Assembly (NCBI RefSeq): GCF_030996345.1
Contig: NZ_CP118747.1
Coordinates: 1,300,001-1,364,000 of the forward strand
Direction: 5' to 3'
DNA: 64,000 nt
DNA from: Acidithiobacillus sp. AMEEHan
GTDB lineage: Bacteria; Pseudomonadota; Gammaproteobacteria; Acidithiobacillales; Acidithiobacillaceae
Shown here: piece after piece, positions 59,111 to 64,000 of the stretch
How positions within the stretch are numbered: the stretch's first letter is position 1
Layout: every line of letters begins with the position of its first letter
The notes under the pieces: generated by a model
What the model was told of the DNA's origin: nothing
What the model saw: only the letters and a program-made list of their open reading frames with translations
The model's database searches: none
Position numbers and translations under genes: made by a program

Positions 59111-60375
59111 TTAACAGGTTGCTGAAAAAGTCCGTGGTGTAAATGGCGGGACAAGGCACGGAGGGATTCGATCATGCGTGGAGCCAAGGTAGAGACGGGC
59201 GCGTTGTTCAGCTATCTATCCCCGGAGGAGCGTGTGCCGGCAGATCATCCCCTGCGAGCGATCCGAGTGATCGTGGACCGGGCCTTGGCTGAATTCGACG
59301 GACACTTCAACCAGATTTATTCGGACCTCGGCCGCCCCTCGATTCCTCCCGAGTACCTGCTCCGGGCTTTGCTTTTGCAGGTCTTTTACAGCGTTCGCTC
59401 AGAACGCCAGCTGTTGGAGCAGCTGGATTACAATCTCCTGTTCCGCTGGTTTGTCGGCTTGGGAATGGATGCCCCGGTTTGGGTGCCAACGGTGTTCACC
59501 AAGAAGCGGGATCGCTTGCTGGACAATGGAACCGTGCAACGCTTTTTCCTGACGGTCGTGGAGCAGGCACGGAATCAGGGGCTACTCTCCGAGGAACACT
59601 TTTCCGTGGATGGTACCTTGCTGGAAGCCTGGGCTTCGCAGAAATCCTTTCAGCCCAAAGACCCGGATGACCGGCAGGGCGATGGCTCCGATTTTCGCGG
59701 GCAGAAGCGAAGCAATGACACCCATGCCTCGGTGACCGACCCCGACTGCCGCCTCTATAAAAAGGCGCCGGGAGATGATTCGCGTCGGGCCTTTCTGGCG
59801 TATGTGCTAACAGTTAATCGGCAGGAACTGATCGTTAGCAAGCAGGTTACTACGGCAGATGGCACAGCAGAAGTGGATGCTGCAGTGCAGCTCCTCGATG
59901 ATCTGGGCGGTACGAATCGCATCACTCTGGGTGCTGACAAGGGCTATGATCGGCACGAATTCGTGCAGAATCTACGTGACCGCAACGTTACGCCTCATGT
60001 GGCCCGAAAATGCAAAGGTTCGGCGATTGATGGGCGCAGCACCCGTCACATCGGGTATACGAGCATCCGCGTGCGCAAACGGATCGAGTCGATCTTCGGT
60101 TGGATGAAAACCGTGGGTGGGATGCGCAAGACGCGATTCCGTGGTCTGGATCGTGTGGGCCTGCATTTCACCTTGGTTTCCACTGCCTACAATCTGGTGC
60201 GCATGGCACGACTGGGGGTGGCATGATGGGAGCATTGCGCCCAGAATTCGGTAAATCGATCGAAATGGCCAAAGAAACCGCAGAAAATCCATCCAGAGGC
60301 GCGCTCAGGCAGTCATTTCCGAAAAAAACCGAAGCATGGTCAGTTTTATCGCGCGGTTTTTCAGCGGCCTGCTAA
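59111..60375 (+). mobile_element. IS5-family-like insertion sequence
   Basis: Element of about 1257 bp (59115-60371) with one transposase gene. Left end CAGGTTGCTGAAAAA and right end (reverse complement) CAGGCCGCTGAAAAA match at 13 of 15 bases. Flanks are TTAA (59111-59114) and CTAA (60372-60375), both fitting the YTAR target of this group but not identical, so either ends are drifted or target copies mutated. Confidence 0.75.
59174..60226 (+). CDS. IS5-family-like DDE transposase
   Basis: 350 residues. Helix-turn-helix-like N-terminal part (FSYLSPEERVPADHPLR, residues 12-28), then QLLEQLDYNLLFRWFVGLGMD. Catalytic DDE: D146 (SVDGTLLEAW), D255 (GADKGYD) and E305 (RKRIESIFGW). Length and motifs match the IS5-group proteins of many proteobacteria, and no stop or frameshift breaks it, so the element may still be active. 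Confidence 0.9.
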   Translation: MRGAKVETGALFSYLSPEERVPADHPLRAIRVIVDRALAEFDGHFNQIYSDLGRPSIPPEYLLRALLLQVFYSVRSERQLLEQLDYNLLFRWFVGLGMDAPVWVPTVFTKKRDRLLDNGTVQRFFLTVVEQARNQGLLSEEHFSVDGTLLEAWASQKSFQPKDPDDRQGDGSDFRGQKRSNDTHASVTDPDCRLYKKAPGDDSRRAFLAYVLTVNRQELIVSKQVTTADGTAEVDAAVQLLDDLGGTNRITLGADKGYDRHEFVQNLRDRNVTPHVARKCKGSAIDGRSTRHIGYTSIRVRKRIESIFGWMKTVGGMRKTRFRGLDRVGLHFTLVSTAYNLVRMARLGVA

Positions 60376-60480
60376 TCGCTTGGGACAAGCCGTTGCCAGA
60401 AATCAATCGATCGGGGCGATGAGACAAGTAAAATTGGCTTTTCCGATTTAACCGGACACGAAAAAACGAGTAAGGACACG

Positions 60481-62040
<1,560 letters not shown>

Positions 62041-62159
62041 AGAACCCTAGGTTGTGCATGATAAAAGGCGCCTGCCATAGCAAACGCTGTGTTTCCCAGA
62101 CAAGCGATACTGTCTCATAATAAACACAATAGATAGCAAGAGGTCGGAACCGCCCCACG

Positions 62160-63332
62160 ATGCAGACAAGTGAAAACAAGGAAGGCCGCGCTGGGCGCTA
62201 CATCCGCCAGCCCAGTGGCTGCCGCGCCTTCATCCCCGCGCCGCTGCCGCCGCGCGACCCGCCGCTCGATCTCACCGGGGCGCTGCGTGACCAACTCTCC
62301 GCCGCCGACTACGCCCTGGGCCGTCTCGATGGCGCGGTGCTCACGCTGCCCAATCCGGATCTCTTCGTCTTCATGTACGTGCGCAAGGAGGCGGTGCTCT
62401 CCAGTCAGATCGAAGGCACCCAGTCCTCGCTGCAAAACCTGCTGGCCGCCGAAGCGCAGCTCTTGGACCCCGACACCCCGAAAGACGTGCATGAAGTCGC
62501 CAACTACGTGCGGGCGATGAACCTGGGCCTGGCGCGCCTGAAGGAACTGCCCGTCTCGCTGCGGCTGATCCGCGAAATCCACGCCGCACTCATGCAGGGC
62601 GTGCGTGGCGGGCGGCTCACCCCCGGCGAGCTGCGTACCAGCCAGAACTGGATCGGCCCTGCCGGCTGCACGCTCACCACCGCCAGCTTCGTGCCGCCGC
62701 CCCCGCACGAAGTCCCGCAGGCGCTGGGCGAGTTGGAAAGGTTTCTGCATGACGGCGGCGGCCTGCCGCCCCTGGTGCAGGTGGGGCTGGCCCATGCCCA
62801 GTTCGAAACCATCCACCCGTTTCTGGATGGCAACGGCCGCGTCGGGCGGCTGCTCATCACCTTCCTGCTCACCGAAAAAGGGCTGCTGTCGCGCCCCGTG
62901 CTGTATCTGTCGCACCATTTCAAACGCCACCGCAGCGAATACTACGAACGGCTGCAAGCGGCGCGCGACGCGGGCGACTGGGAAGGCTGGCTTGCCTTCT
63001 TCCTGCACGGCGTGGCCGAGGTGAGCCGCGAGGCCACCCAGACCGCCGCCGCCATCCTCAAGATGCGCGAGGATTACCGCGCCCGCATCACCGAGCACCT
63101 GGGCCGCGCCGCCGCCAACGGCCAGCGCGTGATGGATCGGCTTTTCGACCACCCCATCGTCAGCGTCGCCACCGTGCGCGACTGGCTGGGCCTCACCCCC
63201 GCCGGTGCCAACCAGATCGTCGCCCGGCTGGAGGGCATCGGCCTGCTGCGCGAGATCACCGGCTACGCCCGCAACCGGCGCTTTCGCTTCGAGCCGTATC
63301 TGCGGCTGTTCGAGGAGGATGGGCAGGGATGA
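62160..63332 (+). CDS. Fic-domain protein (AMPylator type) embedded in the hsd locus
   Basis: 390 residues. Fic_N domain (about 20-130) with inhibitory-helix motif SSQIEG (81-86, pattern S/T-x3-E-G); core Fic motif HPFLDGNGRVGR (219-230, catalytic H219) complete; C-terminal winged-helix-like end (about 330-380, VATVRDWLGLTPAGANQIVARLEGIGLL). Class II-type architecture, in which the N-terminal helix blocks ATP until released. It modifies unknown proteins with AMP or a related group. ATG 62160, 119 bases after hsdM; ATGA overlap with the next small ORF, so coupled to hsdS translation. Similar Fic genes occur in some type I restriction loci. Confidence 0.92.
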   Translation: MQTSENKEGRAGRYIRQPSGCRAFIPAPLPPRDPPLDLTGALRDQLSAADYALGRLDGAVLTLPNPDLFVFMYVRKEAVLSSQIEGTQSSLQNLLAAEAQLLDPDTPKDVHEVANYVRAMNLGLARLKELPVSLRLIREIHAALMQGVRGGRLTPGELRTSQNWIGPAGCTLTTASFVPPPPHEVPQALGELERFLHDGGGLPPLVQVGLAHAQFETIHPFLDGNGRVGRLLITFLLTEKGLLSRPVLYLSHHFKRHRSEYYERLQAARDAGDWEGWLAFFLHGVAEVSREATQTAAAILKMREDYRARITEHLGRAAANGQRVMDRLFDHPIVSVATVRDWLGLTPAGANQIVARLEGIGLLREITGYARNRRFRFEPYLRLFEEDGQG

Positions 63333-63424
63333 GAATGTCGGTTTTGGCGGGATGGCAGCGGTGGGCGGGACGGTTGGAGGCGGCGATCGGAGCCAATCTG
63401 AAGGAGCTGGGGTATGGCGGGTGA
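63329..63424 (+). pseudogene. Residual C-terminal tail of a second, lost hsdM
   Basis: 31 codons from ATG 63329 (overlaps fic stop) to TGA 63424. The end AGRLEAAIGANLKELGYGG aligns with the HsdM C-terminus [20 protein letters not shown] of this locus, but DNA is clearly divergent. It overlaps the hsdS ATG by 11 bases, as an intact hsdM often does. Most simply, an older hsdM next to this hsdS was replaced by the hsdM-fic unit, leaving its tail as a translational lead-in. Confidence 0.65.
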
Positions 63425-64000
63425 GTGGCGCACGACTTCGCTGGGTGATCTGACCGTTAACCACGATGGCAAGCGCAAGCCAGTAAAAGAATCAGACAGG
63501 CGACCCGGGCCTTATCCATATTACGGAGCCTCTGGGATTGTTGATTATGTGGACGGCTACCTGTTCGATGGCGACTACTTGTTGATTGCTGAAGATGGCG
63601 AGAATTTGCGCACTCGACAAACGCCTATTGCTTTCATGGCGTGTGGAAAATCGTGGGTCAACAATCACGCGCACATTGTTACGGGTAACGAGAAAGCGGA
63701 CACCAGATTTCTGATGTACGCCATTCAGGGGTCTGACATCAGCGGCTATCTCACCGGCGCTGTGATGCCGAAGTTAACGCAAGGCAATCTCAACAAAATT
63801 GAACTTGAATGCCCACCCATCGAAGAGCAACGCGCCATCGCCCATATCCTTGGCACGCTGGACGACAAGATCGAACTCAACCGCAAGCAGAACGAAACGC
63901 TGGAGGCGATGGCCCGCGCCTTGTTCAAGTCGTGGTTCGTGGACTTTGACCCCGTGCGCGCCAAGATGGAGGGCCGCGACCCCGGCCTGCCCAAGCCCCT
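63414..64000 (+). CDS. hsdS: Type I restriction-modification specificity subunit HsdS (C-terminus beyond right edge)
   Basis: DNA sequence recognition subunit of the HsdM/HsdR complex. Open through the window end, 195 complete codons. First target-recognition domain from MAGEWRTTSLGDLTVN to about residue 120 (GPYPYYGASGIVDYVDGY, PKLTQGNLNKIELECPP), then the conserved spacer helix IEEQRAIAHILGTLDDKIELN and KSWFVDFDPVRAKMEGRDPGLP. ATG 63414 lies in the small hsdM-tail ORF. Whether the second recognition domain is complete cannot be seen. Confidence 0.93.
   Translation, partial: MAGEWRTTSLGDLTVNHDGKRKPVKESDRRPGPYPYYGASGIVDYVDGYLFDGDYLLIAEDGENLRTRQTPIAFMACGKSWVNNHAHIVTGNEKADTRFLMYAIQGSDISGYLTGAVMPKLTQGNLNKIELECPPIEEQRAIAHILGTLDDKIELNRKQNETLEAMARALFKSWFVDFDPVRAKMEGRDPGLPKP

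Noticed and set aside
62041-62159. Possible small RNA, antitoxin or promoter between hsdM and fic
   Set aside because: I looked for an antitoxin-size frame and found none; a CATAAT-like -10 lacks a matching -35 and the AACCCTAGGTT near-palindrome is short.

Overview
The window is a high-GC proteobacterial chromosome segment. It is dominated by the conserved translation and transcription backbone, with a short accessory tail at the right end. The gene clusters (ffh; rpsP-rimM-trmD-rplS; glyA-nrdR-ribD-ribE-ribBA-ribH-nusB; tRNA-tuf-secE-nusG-rplKAJL-rpoBC; str-S10-spc-alpha) point to a gamma/Acidithiobacillia-type proteobacterium. My best guess is an Acidithiobacillus-like organism; this is inferred from gene order and protein character, not from a search.

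Layout. 1-5.0 kb (mostly minus strand): signal peptide peptidase SppA (its C-terminus lies beyond the left edge), tRNA-Pro(UGG), a YtxH-type small protein, alpha-phosphoglucomutase, a 96-residue protein and an AurF-like diiron oxygenase. 5.0-10.9 kb (plus): ffh, then rpsP-rimM-trmD-rplS-hypothetical-ogt-xerD with mostly overlapping start and stop codons. 10.9-14.0 kb (minus): a Do-type periplasmic protease, the thioredoxin-TPR co-chaperone CnoX and a hypothetical protein. 14.0-21.1 kb (plus): a membrane protein, the glyA-to-nusB riboflavin operon and a Sel1-repeat secreted protein. 21.1-23.9 kb (minus): LapA-like protein, UbiB and an OmpA-like protein.

24.1-55.7 kb is one nearly continuous plus-strand information-processing superoperon. 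It contains tRNA-Tyr, tRNA-Gly, tRNA-Thr, tuf, tRNA-Trp, secE, nusG, L11, L1, L10, L7/L12, rpoB, rpoC, rpsL, rpsG, fusA, a second tuf, and the S10, spc and alpha ribosomal clusters. adk, infA and rpmJ sit between secY and rpsM. The two tuf genes differ at one synonymous base. 55.7-59.1 kb holds uvrA (minus) diverging from ssb (plus). 59.1-60.4 kb is an IS5-family-like insertion sequence placed 11 bases after the ssb stop. 60.5-64 kb is a type I restriction-modification locus: hsdM, a Fic-domain AMPylator-type gene, a 31-codon ORF that looks like the leftover tail of a different hsdM, and hsdS running off the right edge.

Two core genes (glyA and fusA) carry single-base frameshifts, each consistent with one missing C. 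These are more likely sequence errors than real lesions. No stretch longer than 300 bases lacks a gene; the largest gaps are 60227-60480 (254 b: IS right end plus hsdM upstream region) and 23892-24123 (232 b: divergent ompA and tRNA promoters). I saw no CRISPR array, prophage or replication origin. The only part that could host a less-described system is the hsdM-fic-hsdS locus.
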